Shown one piece after another: positions 11,321 through 23,090 of a stretch of DNA of 64,000 bases. Location: positions 36,302,501 through 36,366,500 of the forward strand of contig NC_134373.1 of NCBI RefSeq assembly GCF_035582795.1. The letters run 5' to 3'. Position 1 is the first letter of the stretch. Each line of letters begins with the position of its first letter. The translations under genes and the position numbers were made by a program. The notes below the pieces were generated by a model that did not search any database, was not told the origin of the DNA, and worked only from the letters and a program-made list of their open reading frames with translations. The stretch comes from Mycteria americana (lineage: Eukaryota > Chordata > Aves > Ciconiiformes > Ciconiidae).

Positions 11321-14300
11321 CCTGTAGGTCCTCTGCAGTGGGAAAGATATGGAGACCTGCAGAAAGAAAGAGCTTACACCACTAACAGAGGGCTAAAATC
11401 TGAGCTCTTTGTCTCACATTAAATGACACTTTCTGGTAAAACAATCCTAGGCAAAGTAGCAACAGAGGGTAGTAGCTGTTGTTGGCAGCCATACAGCAAA
11501 CTCAACTACACAGCTATACACTGTCCTTCCTTGCCAGGCAACCCATGAAGGAGCACCTTAAATCCCAGAGAAGCCAATGAACGACGTGCCTGTGACAATC
11601 ATTTATGTGCTGGTAGATGCATAATGCAGAGCCACACAAAGGAAAGGTGTTAGGAGGAGTAAGCCTAAGTGTACGTGCCATAGAAACATAAAGCCTGTAT
11701 TTTACCTATCTGGAGTCAGAAAGTCCTTCCAATATACTATCAGACAAACTTCTGAGAGTGACAAATGAGTTCTGAAACACATTTTAGCCTGCCATTTTGC
11801 TGCCTCCTACATGTACACAGAGACCCCTAGTTGCAATTTTGCTTAGGACAAGCATTTGTCTGAGAATACCATTTAATATCATTTTAATTGAATAGTCACG
11901 TTTCATTTTTAGCAACCACCACATGAAGCTGCAAGACTGTATAATGCCATTGCCCTATACAGCATACCTGGCAAGCTCTCACAAATTTCCAGTGGCACAA
12001 GTTTGTTAATATCATCTATGCAGTTTTCAACTGAAACTTCTTGGCAGAAGGGAAGCTAAAATGTACGTTATTCCCTACAGAAGTAATCAGAACGGTCTGT
12101 CTCCGAGCAATATGATATCTACCTCAAAACCCTATGAAAACTGACATATCATCGGGCATTATTTGACTCTTATGCGAGACGCACTGGGAAGCCCTTTAAA
12201 AGTCGGTTACACGACCTTTTATGCTTAGACAAAGTGCTGACTCCCCATTGCTTTCAAGTGACTCAGCTTGCAGGCAGTCCCAAAGATGGGATGCATGTAG
12301 CTCTGGAAGCACAACAGGAACAGATCTCAGACTGACTGCATAAGGCAGACTCCAGAACAGCTGTAGGCATGTCTGCCCTCAGAGCCAACCTCCTGCGTAT
12401 AGAGCTGCCAGACAAGCCTAACTGTGCAGGAGCCTAACTACACATGCCAGATGCTTACTACAATGCCAGATGTGCCCAGGCACACAGGTCCCTACATGCA
12501 CCAATCACTCTCCTCCTGAGGGCTGCCCTGAGCCCAGACACAACAAGTGACAGATGTGGCCAGAACCAGGGACAAGCTGGGCTAGGTCTGTTCTGGGGAC
12601 AGTTTACTTGTCCCCTTGTTGTTCCAGCTTAACTCTGTGTTCACACCTCACAGTACCGCTACTAAGATTGCCCCTTTTCTCTGTGCTCTTGGAACAGTAG
12701 TTGTCAGTGTTCCTCTCCTCCTCTCTTGACACAAACAGGTACTGTTACTGATTCAGCAAGGAAGCGAGGGCTGTACTTGCCCTTACACTTTCATTTGTAA
12801 ACTGATTGGTGTGAACCCCAAGAAACACATGATCCCGTAGAAGTGATATATGCTTCCTTATTTCTCTGGCTAAAACAAAAAAAAGATTTAAAATCACTTA
12901 TATCTTCACAGGATCAGCACGTTTAGCAGGAGAACTGCTTATATCAGCTGACTCAACACAGTAATGAGCTTTTGGCAAGGTGATAGGTTATGTGGAACCC
13001 TACTGGATCAATGTGAAGGGGAAAAAAGCTCAGCTTATTGGAGTACTCCATCCTCTAAATGTACACAGCAAGATGCCAAGAAGGCCCACATATGCTATAT
13101 GAAGGAAATTCAAACTAATTCTACATTATAGTGCCTTTTCCTATCCATCTTGCTTTCTCTCACTTATACTCAAGCTATTAGGATTTTAGCAAATAAAAAC
13201 TGAGGGGGAGAAAAAAGGCTGAGACCTCATTACATCTTGTTTCAAAATCTTTTGCCACTTCAGTTAAATTCAGTCAACTTTCACTGTTAAAATATATTTT
13301 GGAGAAGGTCAATAGAATGACCAGCTGAAGTACTGACTCTGAAAGCAAATATTGATGAGCAAAGCTCTTAAGCAAAAAAATACTGAAAAATATGTACAAA
13401 AGGCAAATGTGATTGTGCTTGAGTGTGCTACTGAAGTGGAAGAGATATGGAAGCTAGACAGGGGAATGGGAGACTACAGTCCTGTTCCTGTTGCTCACAT
13501 AAAGATGATCATATTCTTTTTTTGCCCTAATTTAAGGCAAAATCTCAATATCAAAGTGACTTCTGACATGTTCCCCACAAAAAACAAACCCTGCAAGGAG
13601 GGCAGGAGCACCTGGACAAGGGCAGCACATCAGCTGCTCTACATTCATCCCAGGTGCCTGCTTTCACCTGCAGTAATCGCAGAGGAGCTCTCTGAACGAC
13701 TCCCCATTTAGAGACATACAGCTATGTACCACATTGCAACGTATTGACCCAGATATGAAGATAACTGGGCAAGCAGGAAAAGAAGAGCAATGCATTGCAA
13801 GGCCCAAGAGCTGTGCTGGATTATTCCACATTGCTCTAGTTAGGGTAAGGGGAATATCTACCCCTCACAAGTCAGCTCTGAGCTAATCCTAAATGAACTA
13901 GGGCTGGGACCCGAAGAGCTGCAGCTGCAGCTGGTTTGTGCTTAGGCTGATAAGCACAGCCAAGAGCACCAGCACCATGCTCCTGCAGCCACACAGCCTC
14001 CAGGTGCCTGCCCAGTAACTCCATACAGAAACCAGCTGGGCTAGGCAGATGTGCCACCCATTCCAACTTGTACATACTTTGTAGGAATATCCGATATAGT
14101 CTTGCCATATATCACTTCACCAAAATATTTAGAAACACATTACAGTACAATACAATACCAAAGAGCACTGGTTTGGACACTCATGGCTGGGAACACTCTC
14201 TTGAAAACAATCAGTCAAACACCATAGTGAAGACTCACTCACTTGGTTCACCTGCATCCCAAAGTCACTTTTCTGGCCCAGGGTTTGTCATACAATACTT

Positions 14301-15595
14301 CAGGCTGAAAAATAACGCTATGCACATAGGAACAACCTCATCCGATGATCTCCAATAAAGGCTTCTCACTATGTCAGTGAGTAAGCTGCTAACTCCTCCC
14401 TCTGCTCATTGAAAAGAAATTAATTTACTATATGCAAACACATTCAAAGAAGAAATGCCCCTTTAAGGACAATGGTAAGGTGCATTTTCATTTCAAAGGA
14501 GATAAATTTGTCTTCTAAACTCTAAAGTATCATGAGGGGGATTTCCTACTAGCTCTGCCAGTCATTAACAAGAAGTCACTCATCTGACACAACTGTCTAT
14601 GAAAGAGACGGATCATGAAAGTGCCTGAGTCGCTGAAAAGACAGCATTTTGAGATCTGTGAATGAAAAGTGCTACAGCACAAAAGTAGATATGCAGGACA
14701 GTGGTTATTCATCATCCTTGCCTTCTAATAAGACAGCTTTCCAGACACCTAAGCAATTCCTGAAAATAGTTTCAACAGTTTTGATTAATGTCTACAGGGT
14801 GGCATTATTGCTTTCCTTGTTAAAAAAAAAAGTATATTTTAAAACCATCTATAAATGTGTGATCAAGATGTATGTTAGAACACTTCTTAAAACAAAGCAT
14901 TTCTTAGTTTCAGTCCAGCCGCCAAAAAATGCTCTCATCAGATCAGAGAAAGTGAATAGGCACGCTTAGGCTAATACATAACTATCTATGAAACTTTTTA
15001 AAAGCATGGACTGATATATAACGATTAAAGGGTTGTGAGACAGCGCATCTTCACCCGTGGTGAACAGAGGGAGATTTAGAACTCTCATAAATTCTTTAAT
15101 GTAGAAGTTAAGTATAAAAATCACGTATAGAGTAGAATGACATGAGGTCTTGGGAAGCAGCTGACAGTTGCTAGAAATTCATTGTAAAGCATATGAATTT
15201 TGACCTTCCCTTTCCAACCAACCAAGTTATCAGCAAAGGCCAAGTATTTGCCATTCTACTTTTTCCTGCTTTAGGCTACAAATCTTAATGTTATCTCAAT
15301 ATGCATTATGAATTCATGCACTTCATTAGGAATAACGAGGCAGGGAAACATGAAATAGGCACTTTAAAGGCCTTACAGTATTTCTCACACTGGGAGGAAG
15401 AACGCCAGGGAATTTGAGAGAGCTCATTTACAGTGGGTATACACAAGCCCTGAAGTAAGGGCCACTCCAGAAACGCAAGTTATTAACACCTGATCTGTAG
15501 AATATCAAAATGTATCTGAATAAATGTTTTTTTAAAAATAAATATTACAATTATTTATGCCACTGCAGTTATTCAGCGTCGCATTGATTCTCTGT
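11321..15595. other. Intergenic AT-rich DNA, nothing recognised
   Basis: The 5' flank of the long CR1 and some 4 kb beyond contain no domain-bearing frame, RNA gene or clear repeat. The longest frame (13,352-13,711 +, 119 codons) has no recognisable motif. An ATGAATTCAT palindrome within 15,301-15,320 is the only local structure noted. Confidence 0.55.
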
Positions 15596-15910
15596 TCCTT
15601 TTTAACTCCTGCGGAACCGGAGAGAGCTCATCTAAGAAACATCAGCCGCGTAGGTGGCTATGCAAGCCACTCAGAGCTCCCACGGTTGCAGCCGGGTATT
15701 TCTGTTCCCCACGTCGGTGCCCGCAGGCTCCGTCCCCTCCCGGCGCCCACGGGCCCCACACCGCCCGCGGCGGGACCGGGCGCGGGGCCCGCGGCGTTCC
15801 CGGCCCTTTGCTGCCACCTGGCGGGCAGCGGCCGCCACGGCCAGCCCGGCGCCGGCCCCCTTGTTTGGGGAGGGGGTGTCCTTTCATAGCTGTGAAACCC
15901 CGGCCTCAAA
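15596..15910. promoter_or_regulatory. Small isolated CpG islet
   Basis: About 300 bases of strongly GC- and CpG-rich sequence stand out from AT-rich surroundings on both sides. In a vertebrate genome such patches usually mark unmethylated regulatory DNA: an alternative promoter, a non-coding RNA promoter or an insulator. Open frames crossing it on both strands (up to 205 codons, 15,654-16,271 +) are expected from GC content alone and show no domains. A strong CTCF-like motif lies inside. No TATA box or adjacent coding exon was recognised. Confidence 0.6.
15811..15824 (-). promoter_or_regulatory. CTCF-like binding motif
   Basis: On the - strand the sequence reads CCGCCAGGTGGCAG, a near-ideal match to the vertebrate CTCF core (CCASYAGRKGGCR) with only A to G at the third position, a common variant. 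It sits within the CpG islet. CTCF binding would fit an insulator or chromatin-loop anchor in this gene-poor interval; occupancy is inferred, not seen. Confidence 0.55.
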
Positions 15911-17771
15911 CCGGGCCTGTCTTGCCTTCCCAGATTGCCTCGGTGTGACTGTGAGCGGTGGGGAGGGGGTGCACAAAGCTGGAACAGTTTCCAGGCGAGA
16001 AGCCATGGGGCCTAATCCAGCTGGGAGAAGGGTGCTGAAATCACTCAGGTACAAACACACCGCTATGAATCTCTCTCTTATCCTTTGTCTAGATTATTTA
16101 ACAAGTGAAGGATGGGCACTACAGGCTATTTCTCACCCAGCCAGCCCCTTTTCTCATGCATGCAAATCAGCGCACAGAGGACTTTATGCCCATTTTTCAT
16201 TTAGAAGGGAGCTGGAAGAGTATAAATTCGTCTCAGTCCTTCACGGTTCTCCTGTTCACAACTGGTCATAATTTTCATTTATTGTTTGTGCTATCCTTTA
16301 AAACTAATCACACTTTGCTTTTCTAGCTTTCCATTCTGCTGTCTTCTGTTATTTCATGAAAAATGGCAGCACTTTTCCAAGAAGTGACTCAGAAAGCAAC
16401 TCAGAGGAATAATGTGGGGAGCACCCTCCGGCTGACTGGCAGCCCCGGTGCCTGGTGTGCCTCTTCATGGACCCCCATGTAAGCAAACAGCAGCTTCGAC
16501 AGTGTCAGGGCAAGGGAAAGGAGTTTTGTCTGCCTTTTCTGTTATCTTTAGGTGCAGAAACCAAACCAAAGAAGCAAAGGATTTTGCTAAACACTGGAAC
16601 AATAAGAAAGAAATCTAATAATCTGCTACTGTGGGTTTGGTACTGAAAGGGTTAAAATAACTGAAAGCAATAAAAGGCAGCAAATTTATTAATAACACCA
16701 GCAAAACACTGAGACTTTTCTACTGGACTAATTTTCTGGTTTCTAACAGAATATTTTTATTTTATTAAAAGAAAACTGCTCCAAACCACTTTTTTTCCCA
16801 GATTATCACTAAACATATTGTTTCAGATCAGCCCGCCATCATAAGAAGCTGCCGCGGCACTGCTAACATACTGCTCTCTGGGATTGCTACTTTCAGCCTC
16901 CCTCCTCCTCTCTGGGCCAGGTTCCTGCAAAACTGCAGCTCCCACAGTTTGCCTGAGAAAAATCACATGGATGGATGCAGCAGCTGGGAGCTTGGTGGGA
17001 AGAGACATCCGCTATCTCTTTCTGGGAGCCCCAGATTAGGTGGGCACACAGAGTGATGCCAGACCACAGCCCGGGTCAGTCTGTCCTTGCACTCCTGCCA
17101 CTTGGCTAATGTACTGCAGGCATCCCACAGCCTGACGGGTGCCACAGCTGACACCCTCATCTAAGGCATCTTTGATGTTACAGGAATCTGCTGAGTAATT
17201 TTTTTGTAGACTGACCCCCTAGGACAAAAGGCAGCAGTAGGGTCTTAATAGCAATTTTGCTAAGGCAAAGCACAAGTCAGGGCTGAAATGAAGCATTTTG
17301 CAACATTTGAAACAGAAAAAAACCAAACAAACTACTTTCAAGAAAAAAATCCAATGCTGTGCACGTGCACAAGACAAAAAAGACAAACAAGGAGTTTCAA
17401 CTTTTTAAAATTCACTTTAGAGAAGAGAAGAATGGGTTAAAAGAAGAGGTTCTTTGCCGTGCATCTCACTGGGGGGAAAAGGGATTCAGAACAAAGTGAA
17501 TACTCTCTGGAAAGATTTTAAAAGGCATTTTCTGTCAAAAGAGAGGTTTGATGTGTTCCATCTTCTATTGCTGTTAGTGCAAACATACAGGAGGTGCTTG
17601 GATAAAATTATGTCAAAACAGCGATGCCAGAACAAAAGAAGGGCTCTCTGCAGAAGGCATAAATAGCACCTGCAGTGTTAGATAAGTCTCTTGTCTAAGC
17701 TTATTACTTACTGGTACTTCTACTGTGGAGCAAGTGGCCAATCAACCTGGAAGGTGGCATCATATCATTAC

Positions 17772-17847
17772 CCAAGATGGCAATGATTGACCTCAATTAA
17801 ATGACTCAGCTGAGGTTTCTGATTAGAGGTGAAAACAGCCATCTTGG
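17772..17847. promoter_or_regulatory. Candidate regulatory module: paired YY1-like sites around an AP-1/MAF-like site
   Basis: CCAAGATGGC at 17,772-17,781 and its exact reverse complement GCCATCTTGG at 17,838-17,847 both resemble YY1 cores. Between them TGACTCAGC (17,802-17,810) resembles an AP-1/small-MAF site and overlaps the palindrome CTCAGCTGAG (17,805-17,814). The symmetric layout suggests a distal regulatory element, but single motifs of this size also occur by chance. Confidence 0.3.
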
Positions 17848-18316
17848 TTTGAGTTCAGGTGGCTTTGTAACCAAGAAACAAAAAGGTGATGAGAGTCTCC
17901 TTGTAGCAAAGTCTGTGTTCATTTTTGGCACTTCATCAGAGACACCTTCAAAATTAGTCAAAACAAGCTTATGAAGAATCACCAGACTCATATGGCTGGG
18001 CCAGCTGGTCATGTTTCACTATGAAGTGTATTGCTCATTTGAGGACTGTAGGTACTACTTCTGCCACATAAATTTTGTACACTTCTTACTGTTGTGAAAA
18101 TTCTTAACATTAAAAAAAAAATGGATACAGAAGTGCTGGAACAGAAGTACAAGACAGCTGCTAAGAGCAAAGAGACATATTCAACAGGACATGAGCTTCC
18201 ATGCGTTAGCAGTCTGTGAATCTTGTTTGAGATATTCAGAAAAGCCAACTGCAAAGTCTGAAGTTACATGCTGATTTCTATGCCAGAGGAAGTAGCATTC
18301 ACTGTGAAGGCAGTAC

Positions 18317-18335
18317 AAAAAAAAAAAAAAAAAAA
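18317..18335. repeat. Poly(A) run, 19 bases
   Basis: Nineteen consecutive A residues. No pseudogene, SINE body or polyadenylation signal that would make this a retroposon tail was seen just upstream. Confidence 0.8.
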
Positions 18336-21300
18336 GAAGCGATTGTTTCAAATGTCAGATTGGTCAAATAATAGGTAATTTCTGAAACCTCATCTGAAAG
18401 GAATAACTAGAGCTGAGCCAGGTCACACCCAGAGGATCCCGGTAATTCACCATAAGGAACAGCATGCGTCACAATCGCTTTAGTTCCTGCAATTACTTGG
18501 GTTAGCAGAAAATTAAGTAGAAAGACCTCTGTACTTAACAGATCTTTTTTACTTATTTTGCCCGTACTGCCCTTTGCTGCATCTCAGCTCTCTACATACT
18601 TGAAGAGTACAACATGTCCAAGTGGCACAGTGCAGAGCAGAACAATACCTTCTCCAGAAGTTGGCACACTCTTGGAGATGGAGGACCAAGGGACTTCTAA
18701 AACTGGACTACCCATTGTAATGCAGCACCTCACTTACAGCCTTTAAGAGGTGCACGCACCCTCGCTGGAGCACAGAGAAACAACCTCTGTCACAGGCCTT
18801 AGACAGCTTCACAGTTCTTTGATAGGGCTTGCAAAAAGAGGCACCTGGTTCTACAATCTGTCCCTGGGGGCTGACCATAGTTCACTTTCACTTTGCGGCT
18901 TCTTTGCAGAAAAGATCTTAGACAAAAGTTGCAGTCCACTAAAGTTATCTTTAAGTTTTGCTATGGATGTTAGTCAGCCAAAAAAATTTCCCCTTTTTTG
19001 CAACACTTCTGTACTGGGACTAGTCCCTTCTGCTGAGCCAGCAGGCTTACTTGTGAGTGAACAGGCTGGTGGACCTAAGGAAGGAAGGGAACCTTATACC
19101 TACATGTGATAAAAGGGTTTGCAGTTAAGGCAGGGAACCTCAGCCTGATTTGGAACAGAATGCATATTTAAATACAAAACCACCTGCATGGTGTCATCTA
19201 GCAAGGTTTTTTCTGCTGCGGAGTGATTGCACAGAGACCTATCTTCGAACCTATTCACTAGGTAAGAAACCTGGGCCAGCTAACTTCTCTCTGGAATATC
19301 GGCACTTCTGACACGTTATTTAGCTAGAAGAAAACAAGATTTGATGAGAAAAGGTTTCAGAGTAACTGAAGAAACCCTAAAATCATCATTCAGAATCTAA
19401 ACGATGTCTCACATTATTTTAAAAGAGGAGTGACTGGGGTTGATCCTGCTAAGAATTAAACATTCAAATTGAAGAAGTATAGTTTTAATTAAGCCTAGCC
19501 CAGTCCACGAGTGAACAGGAGCCACTGCTCTTATACATGCTTCTTTCAAGCTAGATAGCAAATGGCTCCAAGCTTCTCCTAAAACTCCTTAACCTTGGAT
19601 GGAGTCTCCTGAGAGTGAGGAAGCACATTTCAAAAGCAGCAAAGCATTTTGGGGAGAGAAAGCTCTTTAGGCATTGATGTGGCTTCATAACATTTACATT
19701 GAATCACTACAGCGAGAGAGACAAGGGGGAGTTAGATTGACACCTTGTTGGGAAAGGCACCCACAAACTGCCTGTTGATTGCTCTCACAGCTGAACTATA
19801 CAGACAAAGACAATCAATTGACGAGAGGCACAAGGTGACAGCAAGAAGATCATGACTAATGCAAGAGACAGCACATACAGCAGCTCTAGCACTCAGAAGG
19901 GCTCCAGCTTTCCACATAATATAGTGAAAAACTCCTTAGAAAGCACAGAGGTACTGAGCACTGGAATGAGAATGTTTGTACTGATGAGATGCCTCTACAA
20001 CACCTGCCTCCATGCAAAAATTGTCCATTTTTAATAGGCACAAGCAATAGCCACCTTGTATGATTTGTGTTCTCCTTTTCTGTTTTAGTACAAACTACAA
20101 ACGGTCAAAAGCAACCAGCTTTTCTTTGAACTGGAAGAGAACAGAGTGGCTCATAGATGCAGAAGCAACTGAAAGGTATTATAGAAATGACAGACTTTGA
20201 TCTGAGACCACTTCCTGACTAATACTGCAGACAGACTAATACACATTATCATCAAACACATCGGTATGCTGATAAGTATGTGTGACGGAGCTTCTAATCA
20301 CTACATCTTTTGTGTAATCATGCCAGCATACCCTAGTGCTATTCTAGAGATAAATTTTAAATGTAGGAAACAAGACTAATGATATATGTTTGGCATAAAG
20401 AGAAGCTGGATCAAAGCTGGGTGTCAAAGCTGAAGGCTTTTCATGATTGGAGGGAGGAAATGTCAGGACAGCCTGAACAGTGCAGAATTTTGAGTCATGT
20501 ACGTCCTCCGACTCTGAAGCCAGATAGGAAATAAGTTCTTCTGGTGACAGGAGGTAAAATTGAGTTTCTTGCCGCAAAACAAACTTGACATTCAAAAACT
20601 TTCAAATTAGTGTTTCACAAAGCTCTGAGATGCCCATCAACACAGCAGCATTACAGACAACCAAGGCCCACAGAGGTCATGGCCAAGCCTGGACTAGGAT
20701 AGGAAGAGCCTGATATTCTCCATGCTCATTTTCTTATTAGAGAGTTGACAGAGTGATGTCACCTAGATTTACAGGGAAGCTCTAAGGGCAGACCTTAACA
20801 TCTGTGGAGAAATTTTGACATTGTGGGATATAATTTCATTGCACACAAGTTCAGCAAAAATTTCAGAATTCTGTGCTAAATGTTTGATTTTTGTTTCATT
20901 GAGATAAATAATTTTAGCATTCCCAATATTCCATAGAAAGTATCTGTATTGAAATAGCCGAATAACTTTATTTTTGCATGTTTCCAATCTTATCAAAATG
21001 AATAACCTCAAAAGAATTTCACAGACAAGTTTACAAGCAGAGATATACTTTGACTATTGAAATCAACATTTTTCAGTGGCAAAACATTACAGTGGGATGA
21101 ATGTTCAACCAGCTCTAGGTCACAGCAATTATAAGAACATTACAGAAGAGGAATTCTCCAAGCTGCCATAAATGTTTTAGAAAAGGTTTCTTTCACTGCT
21201 CATTTGTTGCCTTCCTCAGCAATCCAGGAAACATGTCCAAATCATGCGTATGCGCACTTTCTAGCATTCATTTACTCTGAACCAACTACACGCTTTACCT

Positions 21301-21695
21301 GTGCCTGCACATCACAACTCATTCTTCCAACACAAAGCAATGCCAGTGCAGCAGGATGCAGAACAGTTCACTCTGACAGCTGTGTGATTGTAGCTAAGCT
21401 TTTGATTCACAGCACTTCTCATCCCTTTATTACCAGAGAAAAAGACAAATGGGAAAACCTGTAGGTATTCTGTTGTCTCTATAGATTGCTGCAGGTAAGA
21501 GCTGCAGGAGTCCAGAAAGCAGTGCTCCTTCAGTGCAAATCAGTACATTGCTGGCAACTCACACTCTGCAAGGGATCCTCGATTTGAGTTCTCTGATTTG
21601 AATCAGCACCAGTTACAGAGGTGCTAATCTTCTGGGTGCGCCTTCCCCAGAAACTGTTGAAGGAGATATCTACGGGATGTTTCCCTTCCGTCGAG

Positions 21696-21845
21696 GTAGC
21701 ATGGGGCACCAGTTAGACCACTAGCCTAACACAAGAAATTTAGGCTCAACTACCTGTTTAATCACAAGTTCTTGTATGACCTTGTGCAATTCCCTCAGTT
21801 TCTCAGCACTTTGGTTCCTTTACTGGAAAATGTCACTCTTGTGGT
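21696..21845 (+). mobile_element. MIR-like ancient SINE relic
   Basis: A tRNA-like head is suggested by GGGGCACCAGTTAGACCACT at 21,703-21,722. It is followed by the CORE-SINE order: TTCTTGTATGACCTTG, CAATTCCCTCAGTTTCTC, then GGTTCCTTTACTGGAAAATG. The order and spacing match amniote MIR elements on the + strand. Divergence is high, as expected for a very old insertion. Confidence 0.6.
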
Positions 21846-22959
21846 AGAAGAGGTGTTTAGGTACCCAGAACATATGCATGTTTGAATAGAAAGGAATGAG
21901 ACAGACATGCAGTGCAAGGAGTGATAACCCTCTGACATGCATTTCTGCATAATACAGTCTGTTGTTTCTTTTCCTCTCAGATTTTACCAGCTTCTACCTT
22001 CTACCACATTCAGCACTTCCCAGTGTTGCATGTGGAGTAGGTCACATGGCAGTGAGACAAGGACCCCTTGTCTGGCAGCCCATCCTTCACCCACACTGCA
22101 GTGGCATCCAGCCCTGTCTGCAAACATATTTTCCCAGTGAAGAACTGCAGGCTGATATGGCTTAGCAAAGAAATGGTTCTCCTCCATTAGCTTTCAACCC
22201 CATGCACTGTTGTGTTCTGATACTATTGTAAGTGGGAAATAAACAGGCCTTTTTTAAGCCAGCCATATCTGCTGCAATGTGTTACCAATAGCCTTAGTCA
22301 AACTAGCTTCAGTTTCTGAATCGTGTTTGCTATCTAACTCTCCGTACACTCCAAACACTCTAGCTCTGCACACACTCCAGCACAGACTAGTAAGGCGAAG
22401 CCAGGGCAGCCTTCTTGACTGGCTTTTCCATTGGTCTAATGCCACAGGCACAGCAGTACTGAAGCTACAAGGCTTGACCTGGCCACCCTCTGTGTATACT
22501 GGTTTCAACATTTTAGATGAAAAAGATGTCCAAAAATGCCAGATACTGTGTAGAAAATTAGTTTGGGAGATATGTCATAGCTTCTCTTGTTATCTAGTGC
22601 ACCCAAGATTTGAGTTTGATCCCGGTGCACTGAAATATAGGTATAATAGGTATTAGATTTTGTTAGTAGGGGTAATTTACTCTTCCAATAACTTTAAAGT
22701 ATATGAATGGAAAGCAAATGGGAATCCTTCTCTCCTCAGAAAGAAAAGTTTACAGCAACACTGTTAGAAGGAGGGGTACCCAAGAGAGCTCATTTCCTCC
22801 TTTCTCCCACTCACAAGTGGTTCCTAAAATAGATTTTCATTCCATAAACTATCTGGAGCTTTAATGAAAGATGCTTTAACAGAAGGTAGCACTTTCAATC
22901 ATGCATTACAGGGAGATTGTAAACCCAGGACACCTTTGCTACATGCTCCAAATACTACC
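21846..22959. other. Intergenic, no gene recognised
   Basis: Frames up to 125 codons (22,279-22,656 +) have no recognisable motif. A B-box-like stretch near 22,610-22,622 was noted but has no convincing A box. Confidence 0.45.
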
Positions 22960-23090
22960 ATCCCACTTTAGAAAATGGAAAACAGAAACAGAGAGATCAA
23001 ATACTTGCCTGTTTGACCACCCAAATTGAAGGTTACTTGCCCACAACATCTAGGATTTTCTACTCCTGGACACTAAACAACAGTTAGGTT
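22960..23090 (-). mobile_element. MIR-like ancient SINE relic
   Basis: Read on the + strand, the segment shows the reversed MIR order: an AAAATGGAAAACAGAAACAG block, then AGAGATCAAATACTTGCC, then a weakly matching GGATTTTCTACTCCTGG block. This corresponds to the usual 'tgaggcacagagaggttaag-tgacttgcc' core on the opposite strand. It is diverged and gapped. Confidence 0.5.

Larger units (their letters stand above)
15911..21695. other. Intergenic AT-rich DNA with one motif cluster
   Basis: No gene or classified repeat was recognised. It contains the motif cluster at 17,772-17,847 and a 19-base A run at 18,317-18,335. Open frames are short and without domains. Confidence 0.5.

Noticed and set aside
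15557..16271. Open frames of 110-205 codons over the CpG islet
   Set aside because: Same composition effect: no domain, and several overlapping frames on both strands.
18110..18222. Short + strand frame after an A run (MDTEVLEQKYK...)
   Set aside because: Only about 32 codons, no splice signals and no recognisable family.
22560..22660. tRNA-like B-box region
   Set aside because: GTTTGATCC resembles a B box but there is no convincing A box or cloverleaf fold.
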